Part shown: positions 23,950 through 34,800 of the stretch, one piece after another
Position numbering within the stretch: position 1 is the first letter of the stretch
Layout: the number at the start of each line of letters is the position of its first letter
Assembly: GCF_029784155.1 (NCBI RefSeq)
Contig: NC_073693.1
Coordinates: 23,038,002-23,102,001, forward strand
Origin: Uranotaenia lowii
Lineage: Eukaryota > Arthropoda > Insecta > Diptera > Culicidae
Length of the DNA: 64,000 nucleotides
Direction of reading: 5' to 3'
Notes under the pieces: model-generated
What the model was told of the DNA's origin: nothing
Seen by the model: only the letters and a program-made list of their open reading frames with translations
Database searches by the model: none
Translations under genes and position numbers: made by a program

Positions 23950-24830
23950 TACCTTAAAACGGGGTAATAATGATAACTTTTTTTAAAATATTTCTCGATT
24001 ATTATTTCTGTTAAGGGGAATGTGGCATGTTTCATATTTTTTTAAACCAGTACTTGACTCCTATGAACGTAAAACATTGACTATGGCTTCTTTTAAATTG
24101 ATTAAAAAATCGATTTCATCTTTGTTTAGAAATTGATGCTTTAGGGTAACATTGATCAGTCTCTATTTTGACGGTTTTAACGAGTTTTCTTGATCATAAA
24201 GGATACAAAACACCTCCATAATGTTTACAAATGCTGGTGATTGATAAACTAAGACAGTTCGTGTGTTAAGGCCGAACAACAATTATAACCGAAAGATAGA
24301 CAATGATGCTGCAAATTAAGGGGCTATTTTTTTTAACATCACTTGTTCATTTTTATCCATAAAAAATATGAAATTTATCCTTCATTCAATTATCTATGCC
24401 CTCGCTTTATTCGCCCTGATTTTTTTCCTTTAAACTTTGCAATTTGATAGGGTTTCTAGCCTTTTGCCCTAGACTGACTTACTCTTGGAATACGTCCCTA
24501 TTTTCTAAATATAAAAAAATTACCTCAAGTTCAACTGCCACATAAATCAACCTGCTGAGCTTTGATTTCATCAGCAAGGGTTTTTGTTTGCGACCCTTTG
24601 AAAAAAATAGATATTTCAAGATTTTGAAATAACTTTTTTACTAACGATTGAAATTTACAAAAACAAACCAAGATTTCACCAATTCGAAACTCAATATTTA
24701 GGTTTTTAAATTAACGTAGAAAAAAGTTTTTATATATTTTAACTTGAGACTTAGTTATTTATGTTTATGTGGAAAAATTTCATGTTGATCAAAGCTACCC
24801 TAGTGATCAATGTTACCCCGTTTTACGGTA
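23950..24830 (+). mobile_element. TA-flanked MITE with CCKTAAAACGGGGTAA ends
   Basis: TA at 23950-23951 and 24829-24830 bracket CCTTAAAACGGGGTAA on the left and, read inward from the right, CCGTAAAACGGGGTAACATT. A TA target is typical of Tc1/mariner-type elements. The right half, including ATCAACATGAAATTTTT and AACTAAGTCT read on the minus strand, is shared with a partial plus-strand copy starting near 47369. It is about 880 bp with no transposase frame. Confidence 0.75.
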
Positions 24831-24888
24831 ATGATGAAAAGTGATATTTTGAAAATTTCCTCTCAAACATTGTGAAAGTAATCTGTAA

Positions 24889-25191
24889 GAGCAAGTTCAC
24901 TGATGTTGGGAAAAAGTGGTAGAAATTTTGACATTTTGAAAATTTTCCCATACAAAAATGATTTCAAGATCTTCGGGCGTTGTATTTTTTTACAGCATTG
25001 TCTCTATTTCAGCCGTATATGATAGAAATATTGCTGTTTTTGCATCACAGCATGCGAAACTACAACACGTGTTGTAAAAAAAACTTGAAGGCCACAGATC
25101 TTGAATATGTTTTTGCATGGGAAAATTTTCAAAATGTGCTAAAAGTAACAAAATTTCTACCACTTTTTCCCAACACCAGTGAACTTGCTCT
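24889..25191 (+). mobile_element. MITE with long inverted ends (GAGCAAGTTCACTG)
   Basis: Left arm 24889-24980 and right arm 25100-25191 are inverted copies: GAGCAAGTTCACTGRTGTTG, then GGGAAAAAGTGGTAGAAATTTTG, then GAAAATTTTCCCAT and TCAAGATCT. The arms are about 85-90 bp, separated by a 120-bp core that contains ACAACACGTGTTGT. TA-like flanks suggest a Tc1/mariner-type target, but this is not proven. Its transcript would fold into a long hairpin. Confidence 0.85.
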
Positions 25192-26869
25192 AATATTTGA
25201 AGCAAATTGTTTACTATTCTTCAGCGCACTTATGACTGTGACACTTGTGCGAACTCGTACATTTGTGCGACCTGTCAATTCAGTGTAAAATCTGTCGGAG
25301 TTCTACACGCTAACCGGTTTTCAGTCAACTTGTGTATGGATAACTGCGACTGCAAAACATTGCACGAAATCCAATTTTCAATGAAAGAGATAATAAAAAC
25401 TAATAAATTTGAAAACTTTCGAAACAATATTTAGTGTGTTTAGGATAAAACGGTGAGTAGATTAAAGTTTTTAATTATTTGTTTTCTGATATATCTGTCA
25501 GTCAAGCAAAAATTGCTTGATTAAAATGGTAATATTTTTGTGTTGTTCGAAATTGAAATTTCAAAATAGTGATATCTCATTTAAAACAAAAGTTTTGTAA
25601 AACTTTCACTACCAAAATTTGCGTAAAGAATGGTTTTATTCAACAATACCTTATTTCGAAATTAATAAATTCATTATTGCCTTTAAAAATATCCGTTAAA
25701 TTAAGAACTTTTTGTTATTCTAGGAGCAAGCTAGTCACATCGAAACGTAAGCATTTGACTTCACTTTAGTTGTAGCTTTCTCTGAAAAATGATCGCAGAG
25801 TGAAAATTTTAAAGCGGATCGTTCTCAGTACCAAATTTCATCAGATCAGAACTTATCGTTTGAAAAAAGAACTTGCTAATCAAGAATACTGCCAATATCT
25901 GATTTAAATAAATAATCAAAAGATCCTTAACGGTTTTTTTCATTTAATTTAATTTGATGATTGATGAAGTCTCTTGGTTTTTCATTGTATTTGCAAAATA
26001 ACATTGAATCTCGTGTGCCAATCTGAGCATACGATCTTGTTTGCAAGCTGTTTTTTGGATATTGAGTTCTGCAGGGCAGATTTTCAGTTTATCATAATTA
26101 AGCTTATTCTAACCTCGGTTAAAAAAGTAGGTATTATTATAATGAATTCATGAATAACATTTTAATGACTTTTTACTGCTTGATGATGAAATATTCTCCG
26201 CAAAATCTTGAGGTAGTTGATGTTTCGTAAAACATTCTCTGATTAGATCAAAGCAGATCTTCTTCCGAAATAGTAAATCGAGATTCCAGGGCCACGGCAC
26301 TTTTAACTGGTGAGCTATATGCATTTCGTCCAATGAATTTGGGTCTCCTAAGTAGATTTGAATGGGTGATAAATCTATTTTTGCAAAAAATACGAAGAAA
26401 TGTAAACAAAAATATTAACGGACACATAGTTCGGAGCCTTTATTAATTGAACTATTTCATGGGCAAAATATTTACTTTGAGTCTTCAAATGTTCATGAAT
26501 TTCTCTCCGCATTTTGGAACCAGTGGTATATGAAACTTAACGTTAAATGATAAGATTACTGAAAAATAAATCCATTTTAAACTGACTTAATTTTATTTCG
26601 ACTGTTTGCATTTCTGTCACCCAATATTGAAAAGTTCACAGTTCGTAGCAGCGCAGCTTTTTCACCTCCTATAAACAAATCATAAAACAGCCTTGATACT
26701 AAAGTTACGTGTTCAGCTTTCATCTTGACGGTTAAGGTTGAAATATCCGTGTAGGAAAATTTTCCAAGTAAACATAAATCTTGTTGAACGAAATGAATTT
26801 CTGTCTGTTCGTTTGTCTGTCTGTTTCCTGTAGACTTGGAATTTACTGAACGGCTTTTCTTAAAACTTG
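25192..26869. other. Gene-free AT-rich stretch
   Basis: No gene or element boundary that I can support. Small open frames at 25207-25434, 25569-25769 and 26148-26333 have no recognisable domain. Confidence 0.4.
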
Positions 26870-27680
26870 GCAAGTGGGTGCTTTTGAGGCCGGGGAAGCC
26901 CCTCTTTTTTCCAGAGGGGAAACAGGAAGGGGGAGGAAGACTCTCTTACAATTTTTAATATAACTCGAGCAGAAGTCAAGCAAATGGAATCAGATTTTAC
27001 ATGTGAGAGTATTTGAATACGAGAATGTTTCAAGTATTTTTTGAGGCCTCTCCTTTCTTCCAGAGAAGAGATTGAAAGAAGGAGAGGAGCTTCCCTACAA
27101 TTTGAATTGCAAAATTCGTTAACTATTCGAGCAAATCGAACCAAATTGGCTTGGGAGGATTAGAAGAGCGTAGGGGGGCTATACAAATGTTTGCAATACT
27201 CAATGAATGGTCAAGCGAGGGGAATTGCATTTGGCATGCGAGTCTATTTGGGTAAACGAAATGCTCCCAAGATTAAAGCTTTTCCCACCTTTCATTAGAG
27301 AAACATAAGGGGGAGAAGGCTCCCATACATTTTTTTGCAGAACTGGTGAAATAATCAAGCAAATAGAACTGAATTTGGCATGGGAGGATATTTGGATGCG
27401 TAAAAATAGTTTATGGTTGTTGAGACCCTCCGCCCCTTGATCCCAGGAAACATATAGGAAGAGAACAGGGGGTCGACCACAGTCTTTTTTTAACATGTCG
27501 ATAGCACCGAAGTTGGTATGAGATTGTATTTTGATACGAGTAATGCTTCTATAATTATTTGGGACCCTTTCCTTCTTCCATTCAGTGAGATAGGAAGAGG
27601 AGACGGGTGCCTCATACATTTAAGTAGCATAGAATCAGTCATTCCAACAATTCTTTCGAACTTTTGGTAGCTTGGAATCA
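26870..27680 (-). repeat. Diverged tandem repeat, period about 140-160 bp
   Basis: About five units each contain a gagg-cc-CCTCT-TTCCAGAG block, then a GGAAAC-AGGAAGGGGAGAGG block, CTCCCATACAATTTTT, a TCGAGCAAATCGAA-like block and a CATGGGAG(T/G)ATTTGGATGCG-like block. Unit starts are near 26880, 27040, 27180, 27290, 27420 and 27560. Minus-strand open frames at 26860-27684 are translations of this repeat, not genes. Confidence 0.65.
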
Positions 27681-27835
27681 ACATTTGTTAAAAAAAAGCT
27701 TAAGGAAATCGAAAATAACCCTCAAATCACGAATCGTTGTTGTTGGAGATTAAAAAAAAATAAACGAATAAACAAGCAAAATACAATTGAATTTCAAACT
27801 GCGTCATAAAAATGATAATAATAAGCCTTACACAC

Positions 27836-27990
27836 AAGGTTGCTAAAATCACAGAAAAAAACCTTAAATTTTAGGAAAAAAATTATCACAGAACCTGTGG
27901 CACAGAGCACAGATTTTACAAGAAGCCTCTGGATTTGAATTTTAGATTGTTAACTACCATCAAATTCATCTAATAATGTGAAATCTGTGG
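27836..27990 (+). mobile_element. Truncated hAT-like MITE, 'CACAGAA' family
   Basis: CAAGGTTGCTAAAATCACAG, then ATCACAGAACCTGTGGCACAG and AGCACAGATTTTA, match the left half of the element at 6733-7119. No right end is recognisable, so this is a 5' fragment. Confidence 0.6.
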
Positions 27991-28191
27991 ATCTTAAAGT
28001 AGTATCCCGAGGTCAAAGCTTAAAATATAAAGAAAAAAGGTTGGCTAAGATAATTAGAAAAGAAATTGCTATGAAACGTGTACCTTTCTACTTCATCTCT
28101 TGTAAATTAGGAATGGTGAATCCACGATCTAGACGATGTGGATCGACTATCAATATTCAAATAACCTAAGTTCAGATTATGTAGCTTAAAA

Positions 28192-28446
28192 TTATTCATC
28201 ACTAAACTTCGTTCCAAGTATCAGAGATTCGGTTTGGAAAGGTGAATCCTTTCCAAAGAAATGTAACGCAATTTTGTACACTACAATCCTGATAACAACA
28301 CCAAATACCTCGAAACTGTACCCACCAGTAGAGCAATGACGTATGTAGATTCCTAAAACGCATCCCCGAGCCGCCATTAAGCGGGTGATTAAAGTGCCAC
28401 GCGGTCGCCATACAATCGATCGGTGTTTACTTTGAAATTGAGCCAG
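28192..28446 (-). CDS. Putative terminal exon, unidentified (weak)
   Basis: A minus-strand frame runs from a reasonable acceptor (TTTCTATTCAG) to a stop, about 84 codons, with a hydrophobic stretch near its middle (VFGVVIRIVVYKIALHFFG) followed by a polar tail. That layout vaguely resembles the last exon of the four-TM genes. However, the splice phase does not match theirs and no upstream exons were found before copy 2 starts on the other strand. It could be a pseudo-exon of a lost paralogue or chance. Confidence 0.2.
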   Translation of the reverse strand: MAQFQSKHRSIVWRPRGTLITRLMAARGCVLGIYIRHCSTGGYSFEVFGVVIRIVVYKIALHFFGKDSPFQTESLILGTKFSDE

Positions 28447-28749
28447 CTGAATAGAAAAAAAAATAGACTCAAAGAACAAAAATGCTGATAATCCATCTCG
28501 GATTCCCGAACCGTTTTTTTTTCTACTCTTGTTTCCCCGACAAGTTGTTGAAGCAAATCAATAGTGATAGTAACAGGAGCACAACAAACTGAAATCTTAA
28601 CTAGAGATGGTTTTGCGGTTTCGACATTTGCCAACCACCGAACAACGTGTGCTTCTTCCTTCGTGCTCAGATGAACGTTGAACAGGTTCATCTTCGATTC
28701 ATGGAAGAAATTTGTTAGTAAAAGCAACGACGAACGATCATCGATCGAC

Positions 28750-28755
28750 TCAGTT
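28750..28755 (+). promoter_or_regulatory. Initiator-like TCAGTT upstream of copy 2
   Basis: TCAGTT matches the arthropod initiator consensus TCAKTY. It would start transcription about 111 nt before the copy 2 ATG. Copy 3 has the same hexamer 24 nt before its ATG. No TATA box is evident. Confidence 0.35.
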
Positions 28756-28862
28756 GAAGATTAGAGTTGAAGCAGGAATAAACGTTCTGAGTTTTTTTCC
28801 CTAATTTACTGAACAATTTTCCCACGAGTAAAAGTTAGGGATTTTTTCCAATTAGTGTCATC

Positions 28863-31800
28863 ATGAAACGGATATTCGGAGGATACATCAAAGCCCATGG
28901 GTACGCAATTGCCCTGGCAGCACTCATTTGTGGAACGATCTTGGCCACGAATGTGGCCCTGGTAGAAAATAGTGAACTGAAACAGGTCAGACCATTGGAT
29001 GATTATGGAGACAACGAGAGTCGTGAACAAGGTGAGTTGGCAGCCTGATTCAAGGACCTGTCGTGGAACTAAGATCCGTTTTAATGAACTCAACAGAGCC
29101 AACAGCACCACCTATTGACGCTCAAACGAACCATCACTATCTCCGGATGCATCCCTTTGCCCAGATGATCTTCCCTCTGGGATTGATCCTGGCCGGAACG
29201 ATCTTCCTGGTGGGGATGCTGTTCGAAAAGAAGGAAACCATCTTTCCCTTTGGAACCGTATTCGTCGCCCTTTGGTGTCTGGTAGTGTTTCAGCATCTCA
29301 AAAAGCTTGAACGAGAAAGTATCTACCAGTTGATCCTTTCGCTGGACACAGTCGTCATCCTAGGTAAGCTTGAAGTCTCTAGGAGTTCTCTCTCTAGTTG
29401 ATCCCGTTGCTAGGGAATGTCGTTGAAGCAGTTCGATCCCTTTGATGATCACTCGATGGTCAGTTTGAGTTTTGACAGACAGACAGACAGTTCGTCTAGC
29501 TTGAGTCAAAAGAGTGAATGCTTTGGGCTACAAACAACAATCGATCGGTTTTGTAATCTTGTTGTTGAATGTTAAGGCTGCCGGAGAAGCCGTGCGGAAC
29601 TTTCTACTCTTCTCGAATGGTGCCTGACGCCACCATGTTGAGTAGTTAGCCTAGGATTGCTGTTTTTAATTACTTTTGTACATGCTGAATCAACAACAAT
29701 ACTCGATGATCGATCGACCCGACCCGCATTTGCGTCAGAGTCGCATGACTTTTGCCATGTTATCAATACGGTGCAGTGGCGGTGAATTTTTTCTACTACA
29801 TTCCAGCAAATTTTAGCTGGAAACAATAAGAGACAGTTTTCCATCGAAATGTGATTTGAATTTTTTCCTAAGAAAATTGGTTTGAAAACTTTCGTGTACA
29901 GATTTGGAAAAGCTAACAGAAAAACTCGAAAAATATTTTTTCTTTAACATATCTTCATTGGAATTCAATTTTTACACGGCGGAGAAGCTTTGTCAAATAT
30001 TGGAACAACAAATTTGTAAGGAGCCAAACACCCAAGTTTGATTTTGGTTTCACGTGTAAGCCTTTTGGGAGTGGGTTGCAACTTTTTTCAAATTTCAAAA
30101 AACCTGTTGTCTTAAAAGCTTTCTTTTGGTCAAAACAAACAAACGACAGAATTTTTGCAGATTTTTAAAATGAGATTTAAGAATTTAGGTACCCGGGTTT
30201 TGAAATTTTGGATGGTAAAACGCGAAAATTTGTTCGAAGAATGTCACTTTTTTTGTTTTTCTCGAATATTTTGTTTTTGTTTCATTGCGCAATGCGAATG
30301 AAATTTCAATATATGGAGCTTTATGGAAAATTTTCTGGCTACAACTTTGCCGAAGACGGCAAAGCGGTAGGTACAGTAAGAAAAAAGTTATTACGTCCAA
30401 AACTGGGAATTCTAGGAATAATATTTTCCGATCAATTTTCAGAAATATTTATTTAACAAGAAGGATATTGATTTGAGAGTCTTAAGACGTTCTGATGAAA
30501 TGATCTACATTATATTCTCAATTATTTTCAATAAAATGTTAGAATTACCTGAAATAAGGAATCACCAGATGTCATAGTTTTGCAAAAAAACGCTTAAGTT
30601 GTGTGGAGCTATCTTGTTTTTTTTTTGCCTAAATTGCTTGGTTATTGGCTACAGTTATTTTCGTTGACGAACTTTTTTTTCAACGAACTCATAGTCTATG
30701 CAGTTGACGGTTGAAAAAATTGACATTTCAACTCCTAAGAATTGAAAACCGATACTGACTTTTGAAATGCCGAAAAAAGGCATTGAGTCAGTTTCGGACT
30801 TACTTACTTACTTAATGATCCCGCGTCGCTTCTTCGAACCAATACTCAAAATTGGATCTGAAAAACTTCAGCTCTTCTAGAAAATAAAATTGAGAACATC
30901 GAAACGATCGAACCCAAATTAACCGGATTCAATTGATTTTTCTCGGGCTGAACATAGACTAGTTCACTTTTCGGCTTTTTTTTTGCAGATCAAAGCCGGA
31001 CTCATATGAGTTGTTCCTCATGCATTTTCGAGTGTTTCTGCTGATTTAAGATCTATTGAACTAAGCTCTGTTCTGCGCAATGAGTTTTTGTAAAAAAAAA
31101 GTCTATTTTTCATGAAAATTTTCTTATGAGAGCTCTAGCAAGCCACTTTTATTATAAAAAGATACTTTGCATGGTGGTTGATATTATCAGCATTTTTAGG
31201 GATCTGTTTTAGATAATTGTTTAAAACAAACCGAAAAAATTTAGAATATCATAAACTACCAACTTGTACAAAAATTTTACTAAAAAGTTTAAAGTTTAGA
31301 GTCTGCAGTAAATCCAAAAAAATATTTTTCACAAAATCTTTTCTTGCTAAGATAGTCCTGTTTATAGTCGTTCATTAGATGTTTAAAATGTATTTATCGC
31401 AAGAATAGAAGCCACGTTATTCAAATATTTATGCATCAGTTTTTAAATCATAATTGTGTTCCTATTCAGGTTTTAGCTTCACGCAACCTTAAAAAAATGG
31501 CATCAAGAAGTTTTGCTTACAATTTTTTTTTAATTCCTGGCCCAGTCCTGGGGTATTTGATTGAATAAAATTTCTTTGCTTGTGCAAAAGTTGGTAAGGT
31601 GAAAACTTGAATGAAAAATTTATTATCAATTCAAATTTGTTGCAAATATCTGAGAATAACTTTCCCGTTATAATCCAATTTGTATATTTTTTTACATCAA
31701 ATGAAAAGTTATAAAAATGGTTCACTTAAAAGGGGGGTAGGGTCTAACGGGTAAAAAAAAACACCATATTCACGATTTTTTATTCTAGAGCTATCGTTCA

Positions 31801-34800
31801 AACAAATGTATTCAAATTTTTTGCATTATACAAAGCATTGTTAAAAGAACATTTAGTAATTTTTTCGTAGAAAAATATTGAAAAATGAGCCGGTGACGGG
31901 GCACTTTCGAGGATGCCTTTAAGAAAACAGGATTTGCGGTGGACACTGTATCTCAGCACAGAATCATCTGAAGTCAAAAAATCAGAGCATAATATTTTTA
32001 ATAGATGTTTTTCTGGACCCAACGTTTTTATTTAACTTAAACAATTTTTTATGAAATTTTTGTGGCTGTTTGAAGAAAAAATTAGGATTTTTCACGAAAA
32101 AATCCGCCATTTTTTATCTGTAAAATCTCCCCAAAGTAAAAAAAAGACAAAGAAAAACGTTGGGGTCTGGTATTTTATATGTAGAAAATATGTCCCAAAT
32201 TTGAAAAGAATCGGATAAGTAGTTTTCAAATGACGATGTCCACGGACTTTAAAAATGTGCTTCCAAAAAAAGGCGATTGAAGTTTCTGCTCTTGCTTTCT
32301 TGCAGTATTAGATAGGAGAAGATAAAGGCCTATAATTTCTACAGTTTTGTTCCGATTTACTTGAAAATTTGACACAACATTCTTGAAATGTTTTATAATA
32401 AGAAAATAAAAAAAAATAAAATCGATTTTTTTTTAAAGTGTTAGACAACACTTAACAAGTTAAGCTTTTGTGAAAAATATTTTTTCTGATTTGCTGCAGA
32501 TTTTTGACTTTCAACTTGTTGGTAAAATTTCTGTGCAAGTTGGTAGTTTATGATTTTTTAAATTTTTTCGGTTTGTTTGGAACGATTATCTTAAACAGAT
32601 ACAAAAAAAAAATGCTAAAATAATATCAACCAACCTGCATTCTAAATCTTTCGTTTTATATAAACAGGGGCTTGCTAGAACTCTCATACGAAGCTTTCAA
32701 GAAAAATTGACTTTTTTCACAAAAACTCATTGCGCAGAACAGAGATTAGTTGAATAGATCTCAAATTCGACAGAAATACTTGAAAATGCATGAGGAGCAA
32801 CTCATTAGAGTCCGGCTTTGAACTGCGAAAAAAAAGGAAAGGGAACTATTATCAACTAAAAAAAATATAAAATCCGAGTTCACAAGATCGATCTTCAAAA
32901 GATCGATCCAAGATCGAGATGAATTGAACGATTAAAAAATACAACTTTCTATATTCATTATGGTAGAAACTTGAATCATTATTGGAATATGGATCAGGAC
33001 CAGGATAAGAATCTCTGTCGGAATCAGGATCAGGTCAGGATTGGGAACAAGATCAGGAATCAGGTCTTAGGGATCTAGGGATCAGGAACTAGTAAATGCT
33101 CAAAATCAGGATCAGGATCTTGATCTGAATCAGGATCAAAATTTGGATCAGGATTGAGTAAAAAGTCACATTAATAATTTAAATAGAAATTGAAAAACGA
33201 GATTTAGGATTTTGATCAGGATCAGGAACCGAAATACATAGGATATGGATCAGGATCACAATCAAAATCAGGATGAAGATAAATATCAGAATCATAACCG
33301 TAAAAACCCTTACCCGGTATGACGGATTGGCTTAATAATATCGCCAAAAAACTTTATATTGCTGTTATTATCCTATTCCAACACTGTAAGTGTTAAATAT
33401 TTTACAAAAAATCGCCATTTTTTTTAAATAAATATTTTCATAATACAGTTAAATCCATCAAAATGCAAATCAAAGATTCACCCTTCTAATCTTGTTTTCA
33501 TTTGCTGGAATATGATTGTTTTGCATCACGCATTTCAGAATTTCAAAATTTCATCCATCCAAACTTTAATAGTAGTAGAATTTTTTGTAGTATTTTTTAC
33601 CCCTAAATGTATGCAGCACCTTCTTCAGGCTTTTTCTTCAAAAACATTATTGACAGAAAAAAATGTAAAATTTAATTCGGAAAAAACCTAAAAATAACTG
33701 CAATTGGTGTTCTTCATGTGTGATGTTTTCATTCATGTATTTAGCCGATTTTTAGTTTTCTGAAATGCGTATAAACGTTGATATGCAGTGATTTCGTTCA
33801 AAATTCTATGTATTTAAATACAAATTATTAAAGTAACAGTCTTTTACAGTTTGAAAATAGCCGAATATTAACCATATTGATTTCATTGATTACATCAACT
33901 TAATTCTTGAACAAAATTGATCACTTTTAGAATATTTTGTGATTATTGAACATATAAATATTATTTTTTTAAATGTTTGGATCACACCAATTGCTACCAT
34001 AGTTCTTATAATTTCTTTGGATATCTCTTGTAAGACACATAAATGTTCCAGTTGATTCAGATAAAACATTTCGAGCAAATGATACAAGTGGCAAAACTTG
34101 AAAACTTGCTCAATTTCCTGTTAAAAGTTCTGCAATAAAATATATTTAAAATCATTTAAAAGGTGTTAATAAAAAAAACTGTTTGTTGGCTATGGCAAAA
34201 ATATTGACACTCTAGAAAATAAATGATAATTTAATAAAAAAAACAGCTGTTGAATGATTTCGATGGCTTCTCTGAAAAATTGTCACATTATAGAAGAGAC
34301 TCTTCCCTGTTCAACGCTCAATCCAGGGAAAAAAATCGTGCTTAGACACAGACCCTTGAGACCTCCAAGGGTCTGTGTCTAAGCACGATTTAAATGAACA
34401 ATATAAACACCTTTTAGGAGCAAATTAATTATTTTTTTTCACATTTACGTTCTCTATAGACTTTTTTAATAGCTGATCAATAGAAAATGAGATTCCATTC
34501 AATCGTAGGCCAGTGATTGAGTTTTAGATCGAAGTCTGCTCATAAGCTTCCGAACACACTGATTTGCGATGATTTTCGCTACTCTTTTGCGAAACTTTCG
34601 GTAAAATTTTCAGGCTTCACATGTTTTCTCAAATAAGACTTGTTCAGGGCTCAAAAAGTTTTAATCGGTCTTACTTGAGGACAATTTTGCGATCAATTTT
34701 TGACCATCTCTTTCGGTACGATGTGGACATTGTTGGATTGGTACTTTTTTTTGAGTGTGCATTAAGTAGTAAAAAAATGCTAAATCGGGTCAAAACAGTA

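Noticed and set aside
26860..27684. Minus-strand open frames of 94-139 codons as genes
   Set aside because: They translate a diverged 140-160 bp tandem repeat and share the repeated peptide blocks.
28863..29048. Copy 2 read as a 61-codon single-exon gene ending at 29048
   Set aside because: A GTGAGT donor at 29032 and the phase-1 acceptor at 29096 restore a longer frame homologous to copies 1 and 3.
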